Source: Lachnotalea sp. AF33-28 (GTDB taxonomy: Bacteria; Bacillota; Clostridia; Lachnospirales; Lachnospiraceae). From it: 64,000 bases of DNA. Shown here piece by piece: positions 52,154 through 63,200 of this stretch; positions within the stretch are counted from its first letter, which is position 1, and each line of letters begins with the position of its first letter. The DNA lies in the NCBI RefSeq assembly GCF_003477885.1, contig NZ_QUEE01000002.1:310001-374000 (forward strand), in the 5' to 3' direction. The notes beneath the pieces are model-generated. The model was given only the letters and a program-made list of their open reading frames with translations, was not told the DNA's origin and ran no database searches. The position numbers were made by a program, and so were the translations under genes.

Positions 52154-52807
52154 TTATTTGGTATATTCGGCGTTTATAACAAAAACCTGATCCTGTACCA
52201 GGGCATTCTTTACATCGGCAAAATACGTCTGCCAGCCCTCTTCAGAATATGACCCGTTCATATTATCCAGATAATTATCCCGCAGAGCCTCCGTATACTT
52301 TATGATTGGATACTCTTTCTGATATACAGTATACTCATAAGCCCAATATTCATCCTCGGATCCAAATCCTTGTATAACGGCAAATATATCCTCTTTATTT
52401 TCGGAACGGTATAACATGTCTCTCAACTCATCCAGATACTGTCTGATTTCATCCTCTGTTGCCGTACAGCCATTTGCCAGAGCGGCGGCATATAAAGCAT
52501 TTCTTTCTTTTACATACTGATCCGCCAGAGCGACCGCGTTACTGCGGCCGCCAATCTGATAATATTCAACAGCTCTATCCATTTCATCCATTGGAATATT
52601 TATTGTTTTTCCAATCGCGTAATATGTCTCTCCATCCGAAGATAAGTGATCCCCTTGCGCGTACGCCGCCCACATGGCGCCTAATTCAGACATGTTTGAC
52701 TCACCGGCCGAAGCTTTGGCCGGTTTAAAAATAGCGGCGATAATCACCAACAATACAAAAACGGCAGAGGCTGCAGCAGCCATAAAAAATGTTCGATAGG
52801 ACTTCAT
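52154..52807 (-). CDS. Membrane-anchored or secreted protein of unknown function
   Basis: 217 residues. A signal or anchor helix (FFMAAAASAVFVLLVIIAAIF) is at residues ~7-27. The rest is a helical, acidic, extracytoplasmic domain with many Tyr and Glu (TATEDEIRQYLDELRDMLY near 115). The helical N-part loosely recalls SurA/PrsA chaperone N-domains, but I see no PPIase domain and do not assign one. It is a single gene with a ribosome site GGAGG, between the nitroreductase and the sensor kinase. Confidence 0.65.
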   Translation of the reverse strand: MKSYRTFFMAAAASAVFVLLVIIAAIFKPAKASAGESNMSELGAMWAAYAQGDHLSSDGETYYAIGKTINIPMDEMDRAVEYYQIGGRSNAVALADQYVKERNALYAAALANGCTATEDEIRQYLDELRDMLYRSENKEDIFAVIQGFGSEDEYWAYEYTVYQKEYPIIKYTEALRDNYLDNMNGSYSEEGWQTYFADVKNALVQDQVFVINAEYTK

Positions 52808-53028
52808 AAATACACCTCCGTAAGTAAAAGAAGATCATATGCCAACGCCTTTCTGCTTTAAGCATAACATTTCAGTTTTAAATATTCAATCTTATTATAT
52901 TGTATATTTAGCCCGATTTGCTCTTATATAAATTCTGTGGTATACTTAAAACCATCCGAAAAATGCATGATATGCGCTGTAGATATTGTGTGTATCGTCA
53001 GATGTAAGCGGGAGGGGGAACTCGCAGC

Positions 53029-54804
53029 GTGAAATTTTACCGGCAGCACCGTCTGAAATTCAATATGTTTCTAATGATGATTATCGTGGTCCTAAGCATC
53101 ATGAGCCTCGTCGGCGTTTCAATCAATATGGCATTCGCCAATATATCCAAGAACCGGCTGCAGATATCGTATCAGCAGATGATAGAAGAGCGGGGAAATA
53201 TCATGTCCATGACCATTGACAATGTATTTAAGCTCTGCGACGAAATCATCACCAATGACACGATCTATGAAGCTCTCTGCAATTATGATCAACTGTCAGA
53301 TACGGATTTTCTGCGGATACATAAGGAGATAGAGGCTTTTATCGCGTCCAAGTATTATTTTCTCAATTCAATTAAAGCGATCAATATCATCACCGATGAC
53401 CGGCAGTTTCTGTTTGACGAGGGCTATGATGTGAGCACCGGCAAATATATTGAGCAGATCATGGAGACTGCGGATGTGGCTGGGGGCAAGACCGTCTGGT
53501 CTTATATCAAGGATATCGGGCGGAAACAGACCAATTATATCATCACCACCCGGGCCATCAACTACCGGTTCCGGACGGAGCGTGTGGGTTACCTGATCGT
53601 CAGCATATCCGAAACTTATTTCAAAAACCTGTTTTCCGACCTGTATCTGGGAGAAAATGCGCGGATTATGGTTCTGGATAAAAATAACGATGTTGTATCC
53701 TCAGCGGTGAATGATGAGCGGGATGCGATTGGGACGAAGCTGTCTTTCCTGCCCGATGCAAAGGATGAGGTCTGGGAAGCAGGCAGCTTCTTTACCGCCA
53801 GCTCGGAAGACGGCACAAAATATACCGTGGTGCATGCCAAGATCGATCAGACGGATTGGCAGCTGGTCGGGCTGGTGGCAGACAGCTATCTCAATTCAGA
53901 ATCCAACGCCTTTTTTAAAATGGTGCTGCTGGCCGGCATACTTGCCTTTTTTGTGATCATTGTGGTCTTTTTTGCACTGTCCAACAGCATATTCAAACCG
54001 CTGGATGCGCTGGTAAACCATATGCGTAGCGCGGACCCGGCTTCCCTAATGCCCTTTAACGGCAGCAAGCAGTCCGGAGAGATCGAAACGCTGGCTAACG
54101 CGTACAACGCCCAGATCAGTCAGATTGGCGATCTGATTGAGGAGATTAAGGAGAATGAGAAAAATAAAAATGAGATGAAGCTGCAGCTCCTGCAGGCTCA
54201 GATCAACCCGCATTTCCTTTTCAATACACTGGATTCCCTGAAATGGGTGGCTTTAATGAGCCGGTGCGACAATGTAGCCCACGGCATCAATGCCCTGTCG
54301 GAGCTGCTGCGCAGCGCCATCTCCAAGAGGGAATATGTGACGCTGAAAGAGGAAATCCATAATATCGAAAACTATATCACGATTATGAAGATACGCTTTA
54401 ACGAATATTTTGATGTTCATATTGCCCTTCCGAAAGAGCTGGAGGATACGTATATCCTTAAGATGCTTCTGCAGCCCATGGTGGAAAACTCCATTATACA
54501 TGGTATTTCGAATCTTAATAGAAAGGGATTAATTGAAATCAGCGCTGTCAGATCGGAAAACGGACAGGATGTTATCATCACTGTCAGGGACAATGGGGTG
54601 GGTTTCAATGAAGAAACGCTTGCGGCGGCCGCGAAGGACACGCGTCAGAAAAGCTTTCATATCGGTATGGACAATGTTGCTGAGAGGATAGCACTTTATT
54701 TCGGCAAAGAATATGGCTATGAGATACACAGCGTGCCTGGAAAAGGCACCGAGGTGATATTTACACTGCCGTTTTTGGTTCAAGAGGAAGGGACGTCTTA
54801 TTGA
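53029..54804 (+). CDS. YesM-type sensor histidine kinase
   Basis: 591 residues. Helix 1 is at 13-34, an extracellular Cache-like domain at ~35-295, helix 2 at 297-318 and HAMP at ~320-372. The His_kinase core contains QINPHFLFNT with the phosphorylated H395, and an HATPase domain has DNGVGFN near 525. The start is GTG with a GGAGGGGG ribosome site ten bases upstream. It pairs with the AraC-type regulator 52 bases downstream. YesMN systems usually govern nearby carbohydrate transport and glycosidase genes, here plausibly the permeases and GH38 gene from 58.5 kb. Confidence 0.93.
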   Translation: MKFYRQHRLKFNMFLMMIIVVLSIMSLVGVSINMAFANISKNRLQISYQQMIEERGNIMSMTIDNVFKLCDEIITNDTIYEALCNYDQLSDTDFLRIHKEIEAFIASKYYFLNSIKAINIITDDRQFLFDEGYDVSTGKYIEQIMETADVAGGKTVWSYIKDIGRKQTNYIITTRAINYRFRTERVGYLIVSISETYFKNLFSDLYLGENARIMVLDKNNDVVSSAVNDERDAIGTKLSFLPDAKDEVWEAGSFFTASSEDGTKYTVVHAKIDQTDWQLVGLVADSYLNSESNAFFKMVLLAGILAFFVIIVVFFALSNSIFKPLDALVNHMRSADPASLMPFNGSKQSGEIETLANAYNAQISQIGDLIEEIKENEKNKNEMKLQLLQAQINPHFLFNTLDSLKWVALMSRCDNVAHGINALSELLRSAISKREYVTLKEEIHNIENYITIMKIRFNEYFDVHIALPKELEDTYILKMLLQPMVENSIIHGISNLNRKGLIEISAVRSENGQDVIITVRDNGVGFNEETLAAAAKDTRQKSFHIGMDNVAERIALYFGKEYGYEIHSVPGKGTEVIFTLPFLVQEEGTSY

Positions 54805-54856
54805 ACAAAAACACTTCGCGGGAATTTCAGAGAAGAAAATCAAGGGGGACTTTCTT

Positions 54857-56404
54857 ATGTTCAGAGTCATAGCGGTGGATGATGAGGCGATCGTGCGGAT
54901 CGCAATGCAGAATATAATAAAATGGGAAGAGTATGATATGACCTTTGTGGGCATCGCTTCTAACGGAAAGCGGGCGCTGGAGCTGGTGGCGGAGAAACAG
55001 CCGGACATCATTATCACGGATCTGGTTATGAATGAGATGGACGGTATCGCGCTGATCCGGGAGCTGAAGGCACGAGGATATGACGGGCGCATCATTGTGC
55101 TTAGCAATTACTCGGAATTCGAGATGGTGCGGGAAGCTATGAAGATGGGAGCATTTGACTATATACTGAAAAATTCTCTGATCGGCGCTAACCTGCTGGA
55201 GGTTTTGGAGGCGGCTAAGAAGGAACTTGCGGAGTCACGCAAAAGGAGAGCGGAACCTGTTTTAGAAGCGGCGGATGCCACCTATCAGTACGGCAGCATA
55301 ACCAGACAGATCCGGCGTTATCTGCAGGGCGATTCCTATGACCGGGATCTGCTGGAGAAGAATTTTCCCGTAGGCCGTTACTGTATGCTGTATCTGATCT
55401 GCGGCGATGTGCATGAGGGCGCAGAAAATGAAAAAGAGAATTTTGTGAGCAATATCATTGAGGAGGTGCTGGGGGATCCCTTTTATCTGTGTACGGTACA
55501 TATTATAAACGGCAATAACGCGGTGATCGGAAGGGCGGAACTGCTTGATTCGGTTTTCTTATTGGAAAAGATGCTTTCCAGCATCAAGGTTTATACCAAC
55601 TGCAGCTATACGGTCTATGCCAGCGGCGCCTTTACCTCTTATCAGGAAATGAGGCCGGTATTTGAGAGCTTATGGGAACTGTCGAAGCATGCTTACTATC
55701 AGGAACGGACCCAGCCGGTGACTATGGCGAGTGAGAAAAGAGAGCGGTTTCCGGAATTTAGCAGGGAGCTGAAGCTGGATATCAGAGAGCTGCTTCTGCG
55801 CGGCGTCAGCGGTTTTGATGAGGAAGGTCTGAAAACGGTGCTGGAGGAGATCGGCCGCCATTGCAGAGAAACGTATCTGGATCCGGATCTCCTTAAAAAA
55901 TGGCTGGAGGTGGGCCTTGCCCAGACAGCTGCGGTTCTGGATTTTTCGGGAGAGCTGAACTCGGAGGAACTTGGGCGGTGGTACCTAAAGATCCAGAATG
56001 CCGTTTCCCTGACCCAGACGATGCAGCTTCTGGAGGAGACCTGCCTGTATTTGAGGTCCGCTGCGGGACAGAAAAAGACTTCCTACGAGGTGAGGGTGGT
56101 TCTGGATTATATTGAAGCGCATTACCAGGAGAAACTGTCCCTGGATTTTCTGGCCGGGTATGTGAATTTCAGCCCTTCCTATCTGACCAGAGTATTCAAG
56201 AAGGAAACCGGAAAAACAATCAGCGATTATGTAAATGAGTATAAGATCAACAAAGCGGCGGAGCTGCTTACCTGCCAGGATCTTTTGGTCAAGGAAGCGG
56301 CGGGCTGCATCGGGATTGACGATCAGTACTATTTCAGCAAGCTGTTTAAAAAATATAAGGGGGAAACACCTTCCCAATATTACAGCAGGATTCACAGCAG
56401 ATAA
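54857..56404 (+). CDS. YesN-type response regulator with AraC DNA-binding domain
   Basis: 515 residues. The receiver domain spans 1-120 with the phosphorylated D55 in IIITDLVMNEMDG. A middle region of ~270 residues is of unknown fold. The C-terminal AraC double helix-turn-helix (~410-512) contains YLTRVFKKETGKTISDY and DDQYYFSKLFKKYKG. The ATG has AGGGGG ten bases upstream. Partner of the upstream sensor kinase. It ends at a strong terminator before the convergent wall-hydrolase gene. Confidence 0.94.
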   Translation: MFRVIAVDDEAIVRIAMQNIIKWEEYDMTFVGIASNGKRALELVAEKQPDIIITDLVMNEMDGIALIRELKARGYDGRIIVLSNYSEFEMVREAMKMGAFDYILKNSLIGANLLEVLEAAKKELAESRKRRAEPVLEAADATYQYGSITRQIRRYLQGDSYDRDLLEKNFPVGRYCMLYLICGDVHEGAENEKENFVSNIIEEVLGDPFYLCTVHIINGNNAVIGRAELLDSVFLLEKMLSSIKVYTNCSYTVYASGAFTSYQEMRPVFESLWELSKHAYYQERTQPVTMASEKRERFPEFSRELKLDIRELLLRGVSGFDEEGLKTVLEEIGRHCRETYLDPDLLKKWLEVGLAQTAAVLDFSGELNSEELGRWYLKIQNAVSLTQTMQLLEETCLYLRSAAGQKKTSYEVRVVLDYIEAHYQEKLSLDFLAGYVNFSPSYLTRVFKKETGKTISDYVNEYKINKAAELLTCQDLLVKEAAGCIGIDDQYYFSKLFKKYKGETPSQYYSRIHSR

Positions 56405-56410
56405 AACAAA

Positions 56411-56451
56411 CGGCCCTTCCGCCATTCAACTCATGAATGACGGAAGGGCCG
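56411..56451. terminator. Bidirectional terminator between regulator and wall hydrolase
   Basis: An 18 bp stem (CGGCCCTTCCGCCATTCA with a single mismatch to its partner) and a 5-base loop, followed by ATTTTAT. Confidence 0.82.
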
Positions 56452-56490
56452 ATTTTATACCGTATCAGACAGCTGTCATGCACGGAAGGC

Positions 56491-58194
56491 TTAATCGTTG
56501 GATGGCGCTTCATCTGTAGGCGATAGACTTTCTGCACCAGAAGAAGACTCTGTCTGGCCGCTGCTTTCCGAAGGCTTTTGTGAACTTGAAGGAGCGGAGC
56601 TGTCAGAAGGCGCTTCGGTAGGCTCAGTGGCCGGCGGCGCCGTGGCGGTCGGAGCTTCTGTAGTTGGAGCCGCAGTAGGCGCTGGTGTGGGTGCTTCCGT
56701 AGGCGGAGGCGTAGTAGGCGCTTCTGTGGTCGGAGCCGTGGTGGGGTTCACCGGCTTATTGTAAGCGATCCAGCGGTAATAGAATATGTGGTTCCCGATG
56801 ATCTGATAGGGAATATTGTTATTCTTAAGGTTTTCTACCAGCTGCGGAACCGGTTTCCAGGTACGGAAGAATAAGCTGTCCCCTACATTGCTTGTCCCGT
56901 CTATGACCTCACGGGCGGCCCTGCGGCAGGAATCGGTGACCACGCCCTTAACATCCGGGTCCATTTCCATGGCCAGCACTGTGGCCAGTCTGCCGCTGCC
57001 GGCAGGTGAAAACTGGTTTTTCTGATAGACGACTCCGGAGATCGTATTGGGAAACAGATTGCTCCGCACGCGGTTCATGATGACATATCCCACAGCCAGC
57101 TGCCCCTCATAGCTTTCTCCTCCGGCCTCACAGTAGATGATGGCGGAGAGCAGCAGCAGATCCTCTTCCGAAGCATTTACGGTCATATTATGGTCAATGC
57201 CGGAATCTCCGACCGTGATGCTGCCATTGGTATCATTGGCGGCATTTTCCGCATCCTTCTTGGCGGCCGCCTCTTCCAGCTTTTTCTTCTGGGCCAGCAG
57301 TTCGTCATAATACTCCTTCTTAACGCGGATCAGGTCCTCATAATCGTCGATCTTGGCGTTGGCCCTGGCCAGCTCGTCTATGTACTGCTGCAGTTCGGAA
57401 GCGGAGGCCTGTTTTTTATTGTTCACTTCTTTTTGCTGGCTGGCCAGCTGTGTGTTCATATCCGCAAGCTCTTTGCGGCCGTTCTCCAGCTCTTTTGTTT
57501 CAGCTATCAGTGTTTCGCGGTTTGTTTCCAGCGCGGCCTTCTGAGTTTCCAGCGAATTCTTAAGATCCACCAGCTTTTGCTGGTCTTCCTCAAATTTCGT
57601 CGTCATCTTCCGGTCGTAAGTGATGATCTGATTTATGTATTCGATATTGTTCAGCAGAGATGCCAGGCTGTCGGACCGCATCAGCCTCTCCAGAAAGGCC
57701 ATGGCGGAGGAATTTTCATACATATACTGGATGCGCAGCTTCATGCTGTCGTACTGCTCGTCCAGATCCTCCTGGCCGCTTGTAATCGCGCTTTCTGTTT
57801 CTGCAAGAAGCGTCTCCATTTCTGCGATGGATTTTTCGGTCTCCTGAATCAGAAGTTCCTTATCCGCAATTTCCTGCTCTTTTAACTGAATCTGCTCCTG
57901 TATGCCGCTTAACTGATCCTCCAGCTTTGAAGCCTGGTTAGTCAGTGAGTTCAAATAGTCCTGCGCTTTCTTTTTATCCTTGGAGAGAGCATTGTGTTCA
58001 TCTTTTATGTCCCCGAGTTCACTTTCCAGCTCATCCAAATCGCTGCCTGCCTGATCGATTTCATCCTGCATATCGCTGTCCGTGATGGCTGCGGTGCCGG
58101 TCTTGCCGGAAGCGTAGGCCGGAAGAATTCCGCCGGCGGTTAAGGCGGCGCAAAGCAGTGCGACCAGAACGGCATATCGTTTTTTGCTTTTCAT
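56491..58194 (-). CDS. Secreted SleB-type cell wall hydrolase with coiled-coil domain
   Basis: 567 residues. A signal peptide ends near ASGKTG (~28). A long coiled coil of PcsB/CwlO type spans ~40-310 (heptads rich in Glu, Lys, Gln, Leu). The SleB/hydrolase_2 domain at ~340-470 contains LLSAIIYCEAGGESYEGQLA and NRVRSNLFPNTISGVVYQ (quoted in part). The last ~95 residues are a low-complexity Pro/Thr/Ala/Glu then Ser-rich tail with PTEAP-like repeats. It probably cleaves peptidoglycan during growth or division, with the coil keeping it inactive until recruited (inference from PcsB/CwlO). The adjacent genes give no regulatory clue. Confidence 0.88.
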   Translation of the reverse strand: MKSKKRYAVLVALLCAALTAGGILPAYASGKTGTAAITDSDMQDEIDQAGSDLDELESELGDIKDEHNALSKDKKKAQDYLNSLTNQASKLEDQLSGIQEQIQLKEQEIADKELLIQETEKSIAEMETLLAETESAITSGQEDLDEQYDSMKLRIQYMYENSSAMAFLERLMRSDSLASLLNNIEYINQIITYDRKMTTKFEEDQQKLVDLKNSLETQKAALETNRETLIAETKELENGRKELADMNTQLASQQKEVNNKKQASASELQQYIDELARANAKIDDYEDLIRVKKEYYDELLAQKKKLEEAAAKKDAENAANDTNGSITVGDSGIDHNMTVNASEEDLLLLSAIIYCEAGGESYEGQLAVGYVIMNRVRSNLFPNTISGVVYQKNQFSPAGSGRLATVLAMEMDPDVKGVVTDSCRRAAREVIDGTSNVGDSLFFRTWKPVPQLVENLKNNNIPYQIIGNHIFYYRWIAYNKPVNPTTAPTTEAPTTPPPTEAPTPAPTAAPTTEAPTATAPPATEPTEAPSDSSAPSSSQKPSESSGQTESSSGAESLSPTDEAPSND

Positions 58195-58414
58195 AGAGAT
58201 GTCAGAAACCTCACTTTCCTGTCTGAAGATCTAAAAATAAAAAGGTATTCAGTAACAATATAACATTGAAACCGCTGAATGTAAAGCAAAGATCTCTCCG
58301 CAAGATATTGGTCAATCTGTATGATTTGTAAAAAAATGAAGTGGCACCTGCCGGCATTAGTCAAAATATTACATGCGATGGCCGATATCGTTTATCGCAA
58401 ACTGCATAAAAAAT

Positions 58415-58423
58415 TGTTATCAT
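58415..58423 (+). promoter_or_regulatory. Extended -10 promoter ahead of the sugar ABC genes
   Basis: TGTTATCAT with a weak -35 (about TCGCAA, 17 bases upstream), as expected for an activator-dependent promoter such as a YesN target. The rest of the 314-base gap 58195-58508 is AT-rich and shows no other gene or strong repeat. Confidence 0.4.
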
Positions 58424-58508
58424 GGGATCAGATTCAAGTCAGGTTGTCATGAAAAAATAAGTCACAGTTCGGCAAAGCTGAGCTGTTACAAAAAAGGGTG
58501 TGGTGGAA

Positions 58509-59423
58509 ATGAAAGAAAAGAATAAGCTGATAAGCAAACTTATGTATGGGAAGGGACTGTTTATTTTCTTATGTGTCGTGCCGACATTTCTGTTGTTTGC
58601 GACATTTGTGCTGTATCCGATGCTTTCGTCCTTTGCCATGAGCTTTACGGACTGGTCGGGTATGGGGAAGAATTATAAGTTCATCGGGCTTAATAATTAC
58701 AGGAAGCTGATCGGAGACAGGACGGTGCGGATCGCGTTGAAAAATAACCTGATCCTGCTGGTTTTTGTCCCGTTAGTGACAATCTCGCTGTCGCTTTTGT
58801 TCGCGTCTTTGCTGTCCGGAAAAAAGATCCGTGAGAAAAAGCTGTACCGTATCCTGTTTTTTTTCCCCAATGTGATCGCGATTTCCGTAACCTCCATTTT
58901 GTGGAGCTTTATCTACCATCCGTCGGTGGGCATCATCAACGGCTTTTTAAAAGCGGTGGGAGCGGATTTTCTGGTCCATACCTGGCTGGGGGAGAGCGGC
59001 ACCGTGGTCTTAGCCATCGGTGTTACGATGATCTGGCAGGCTGTGGGCTATTATATGATCCTTTTTATCGCAGCCATGGAGGGCGTGCCTGTGGATCTGT
59101 ACGAAGCCGCGGACCTGGAAGGGGCGGGGACGCTGCAGAAATTTTTCAGGATCACACTTCCGCTGATACGCAATGTATTAAATGTGGCCATCATTTTTAA
59201 CATCATCGCGGTATTCAACGGCAGCTTTACCTTTACCAGGATCATGACGAACGGCGGGCCGGATAACAAGTCCATGGTGCTTTCCCTGTACATGTACGAT
59301 CAGGCTTTCGGCAACGGTAATTTCGGTTATGCCATGGCCGTTGGCGTGGTGATTCTGTGTATCACGCTGGTGCTGTCACTGATCAATAACCGCCTTTCCG
59401 GCAAGAATGATATTACATATTAG
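58509..59423 (+). CDS. Sugar ABC transporter permease (MalF/UgpA type)
   Basis: 304 residues with six helices. The EAA loop EAADLEGAGTLQKFFRITLP near 210-230 contacts the ATPase, and the LIGLNNYRKL-type segment (FIGLNNYRKL) follows the first helix as in the CUT1 family. I chose the ATG at 58509 with AAGGGTG about nine bases upstream; GTG codons at 58500 and 58503 are too close to that site. Paired with the next permease. No substrate-binding protein or ATPase gene is beside it; the ATPase in this class is often shared genome-wide. Confidence 0.92.
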   Translation: MKEKNKLISKLMYGKGLFIFLCVVPTFLLFATFVLYPMLSSFAMSFTDWSGMGKNYKFIGLNNYRKLIGDRTVRIALKNNLILLVFVPLVTISLSLLFASLLSGKKIREKKLYRILFFFPNVIAISVTSILWSFIYHPSVGIINGFLKAVGADFLVHTWLGESGTVVLAIGVTMIWQAVGYYMILFIAAMEGVPVDLYEAADLEGAGTLQKFFRITLPLIRNVLNVAIIFNIIAVFNGSFTFTRIMTNGGPDNKSMVLSLYMYDQAFGNGNFGYAMAVGVVILCITLVLSLINNRLSGKNDITY

Positions 59424-59435
59424 GAGGGTTTTGCA

Positions 59436-60266
59436 GTGAAAAAAATAATCAGGAATATCCCGGCCCGGCTGATTCTGTGGGCATACAGCATCATGGTCGC
59501 GGCGCCGTTTATATGGACCATCTATACCTCCTTTAAGACTTCCAGGGAATTTTATGAAAGCCCCTGGTCCCTGCCTGCAAAGCCTGTGTTTGACAATTAT
59601 GTCAATGCCTTTGTAAAAGCCAGGATCGGAGATTATTTCCTCAATTCCGTGGTCCTGACCGTCGCGGGACTTTTGATAGTGACCGTTTTGGCCGTGATGA
59701 CAGCGTATGTGCTGGCCAGATTCCGCTTTCCGTTTGTCAGGCTGTTTCGGGGAATCTATCTGATCGGTCTGTTTTTACCGGCCATATTCGGTATCGTGCC
59801 GCTGTTTCAGCTGATGAAAAAGCTGCATATCTACGATACGGTGCTGGGCCTAAGCTTTGTGGATGCGATGTATTTTCTTCCGTATACCGTCTTTATCATG
59901 ATGGGTTTTTTCGCCACAATACCCAAGGAATATGAGGAGGCTGCGATCATGGACGGCTGCACCCATTTCGGCGTGCTCTGGCGCGTGATGGTGCCGCTCG
60001 CAAAACCGGCCATCCTCACAACGGTGATCTTTAATACGCTGTCCTTCTGGAACGAATATGTGATGTCTCTGGTCATGATCAAGACCGACGCGAAAAAAAC
60101 CATCACGGTAGGACTGGTAAACATCATGGAAGTCCAAAAGTACGCCACGGACTGGGGAGCGCTGTTTGCCGGCCTGGTGATCGTGATGGTGCCGACCTTT
60201 ATCGTCTACATACTGATGCAGGACAAGATAACGGATGGACTGGCCGCCGGGGGAATCAAGGGATGA
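59436..60266 (+). CDS. Sugar ABC transporter permease (MalG/AraQ type)
   Basis: 276 residues, six helices, and the EAA loop EEAAIMDGCTHFGVLWRVMVP near 165-185 (quoted in part). N-terminal sequence PFIWTIYTSFKTSREFYESP is typical of CUT1 MalG-like permeases. GTG start with GGAGGG nine bases upstream, 12 bases after the first permease. Together they should import an oligosaccharide, most likely a mannose-containing glycan judged by the adjacent GH38 gene. Confidence 0.93.
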   Translation: MKKIIRNIPARLILWAYSIMVAAPFIWTIYTSFKTSREFYESPWSLPAKPVFDNYVNAFVKARIGDYFLNSVVLTVAGLLIVTVLAVMTAYVLARFRFPFVRLFRGIYLIGLFLPAIFGIVPLFQLMKKLHIYDTVLGLSFVDAMYFLPYTVFIMMGFFATIPKEYEEAAIMDGCTHFGVLWRVMVPLAKPAILTTVIFNTLSFWNEYVMSLVMIKTDAKKTITVGLVNIMEVQKYATDWGALFAGLVIVMVPTFIVYILMQDKITDGLAAGGIKG

Positions 60267-60296
60267 TGCACAGGCTGTGCGGAAAGGACTGCAGTT

Positions 60297-63200
60297 ATGG
60301 AAATGCTGGAAAGACGTCTGGAAACCCTGCTGAAGGTGCTGGAAGAAAGCATCGTCTCGGACAGGAGAAAAGTGGACGGCATCGAATGTCTGAACCTGCC
60401 CTGCGCTTCTGTGAGGGAAGCACAGCGGCGGGAATCGGGCTGGGAGCCTTATGGGGAGACCTCCCTTTGGGGAGGCAGGCATGCAATGGCCTGGTTCCGG
60501 TTCCGTGTCCGGCTGCCGGAGGATTTTAAACAGAAGAAACCCGTGGTGCTTCTTAGGATGAAAGAACAGATGAAGTGGGAAAATTACCGCCCTCAGTTCA
60601 TGGTGTATCTGGACGGCAGGCCGGTCCAGGGAGCGGATATCAACCACCGAGAAATCTTTCTTGGAAACAGGCTGCCTGGGGAGACACTGACGCTTTATTT
60701 AAACGGCTATGCGGGAGAGGATGACATCCGCTGGTGGCTGGGCGCGGAGTGCGGGCTGCACTGTCGGAAGACGGAGCTTTTGTATTACCGTTTAAGGCCT
60801 GCTTACGATGTAATGATGCAGCTGCCTGGAGGGGATCTGCGCAGAGAGACGCTGCTAAAGGAAATAAATCAGCTGATGAATCTGCTTCCCTTTTCATCGC
60901 CCGGTTCTCCGGAATTTGAACAGGCTGTGGAGGAAGCTCTGAAGGTACCGCTGACAGTAAAAAAAAGCGCGGACGTCCCCCGTGTGTTCGCAGTGGGTCA
61001 CACGCACATTGATGTGGCCTGGCTGTGGACGGTGGAGCAGACCAGGCAGAAGGCGGCGAGAAGCTTTCAGACCGTGCTGAAGCTGATGGAGGAATTTCCG
61101 CAGTACCGTTTTACCTCCAGCCAGCCCGTCCTGTATCAGTTCGTGAAGGAGGACCACCCTCTGATCTATGAGCAGATTAAGGAAAGAATCGCCGAAGGGC
61201 GCTGGGAAACCGAAGGGGCCATGTATCTGGAGGCGGACTGCAATCTGACAAGCGGGGAATCCCTGGTCAGACAGCTGCTTTATGGGAAACGTTTTTTTAA
61301 GCAGGAATTCGGTCTGGACAGCAGGATCTTATGGCTGCCGGATGTATTTGGCTACAGCGGAAATCTCCCGCAGATATTAAGGCGCAGCGGGGTTGACTTC
61401 TTTATTACCTCCAAGATCAGCTGGAATCAGTATAACAGGGTGCCCCATGACCTGTTTTACTGGCAGGGGATCGATGGGAGCCGGATCCCCTGTGCGTTTA
61501 TCACTGCGCCGGAGACGGCGTTTCCCGAAGACTCCTTCTTTTCCACCTATAACGGAAAGATGGATGCGAAATCTGTATTTGGGACATGGAAAAGATTTCA
61601 GGATAAGGGGATCTGCGATGCGGTGATTCTTCCTTATGGATATGGCGACGGCGGAGGGGGCACCACCAGAGAGATGGTATTGTATGCGGACGCGCTTAAG
61701 GAAGGAATCAGCGGATGCCCTTCGGTGGAGTTTTCCGGCATAAAGGATTATGCCGATTATGCCGCGGGAAAGCTTGAAAAGACCGCTAATCCGCCTTACT
61801 GGCAGGGAGAGCTGTATCTGGAGTTTCACCGGGGAACCTATACCTCCAATGCCCGGATCAAGAAAAATAACCGGAAGACGGAATATCTGCTGCGCGATAT
61901 CGAATATTTCGGCGCCCTTGCTGGCCTTCTGTCCGGGGAGATGGAGCGCTATCCGGCGGAGGCGCTTTATGAGCTGCACAGACGTCTGATGATCCAGCAG
62001 TTCCATGATATACTTCCGGGATCTTCTATTGAGGAGGTCTATGAGGACAGCGAGAAGGAATTTGAGGAGATCGGCCGGGCCGGAAACGGGCTCCTGGCCG
62101 GATTGTGCGAAGGTCTTATGGAGCCGGAGGAAGGGACGGTCACCGTGTGGAATACCGGCGGAATGGCTCAGAGCGGAGAGGCCGTGCTGGAGGATGGACA
62201 GAGAATCTGGGCGGAGGATGTGCCGCCGTGGGGATGGAAGAAATTTGCTCTTTCACAGGTGTGTAAACCGTACGCGCATGCCTGCAAAAACGGTGCACGG
62301 GCGGGCACAGCCGATCTGCAGGCATCCGGTCCCCCGACGGCGCTGGAAACGGATATTTATCGGGTGCGGTTTGATGAAGACGGGATGATCGTTTCCCTCT
62401 ATGATAAAGCCTATGAGCGGGAGGTCCTTATAGAGGGCGGCCGTGCCAACGTGCTGGCAGCCTATGAGGATATCCCCTATGAGTATGATAACTGGGAATT
62501 GAGCCCTTATTACACTCAGAAAAGATATGAGCTTAACAGCCTGGATGCATGGGAGACAGATGAGACGGATCCGCTGCGGACCGTAGTTCGGACCGAGCGG
62601 CAATTTATGCATTCCTGTATCCGGCAGGAGATCGTTTTTTACAGGCACTCGCGCCGGATCGATTTTGTGACCGAGGCTGACTGGCAGGAACACCACCTGT
62701 TCTTAAAGGCGGAATTCCCGGTGCAGATCAACAATTCGGAAGCATCCTATGAGATCGCTTTCGGAAGCATCCGGCGTCCGGTTCACAGAAATACTTCCTG
62801 GGATTTTGCAAAGTATGAGGTCTGTGCCCACCGCTGGGCCGATTATTCAGAAGGCGGATATGGGGTGGCGCTGTTAAATGACTGTAAATACGGATATGAC
62901 GTCCATGAGCAGACGATGAAAATCAGTCTGATCAAGGCGGGAACTTATCCAAATCCCAATTCGGATCAGGGATGCCACCGTTTTACCTATGCGCTGCTTC
63001 CACATGGGGGCGGCAGCAGCAAAGAGGTGATCCGGCAGGCGGAGAACCTAAACCGGCCGCTCATGGCCAGAACCGGCGCTGTATTGGCGGCGGATACCTT
63101 TTCGCTTGTCAGCTGTGTGAAGGGAAGTCTGAACGTTTCCGCTGTGAAAAAGGCGGAAGACGGGGATGCTCTGATTATAAGGCTCTATGAATATGACAAT

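Noticed and set aside
54529..55107. 192-codon minus-strand frame across the kinase/regulator junction
   Set aside because: It lies fully opposite two well-supported genes, has no ribosome site, and shows low-complexity Ser/Ile-rich composition typical of antisense shadows.
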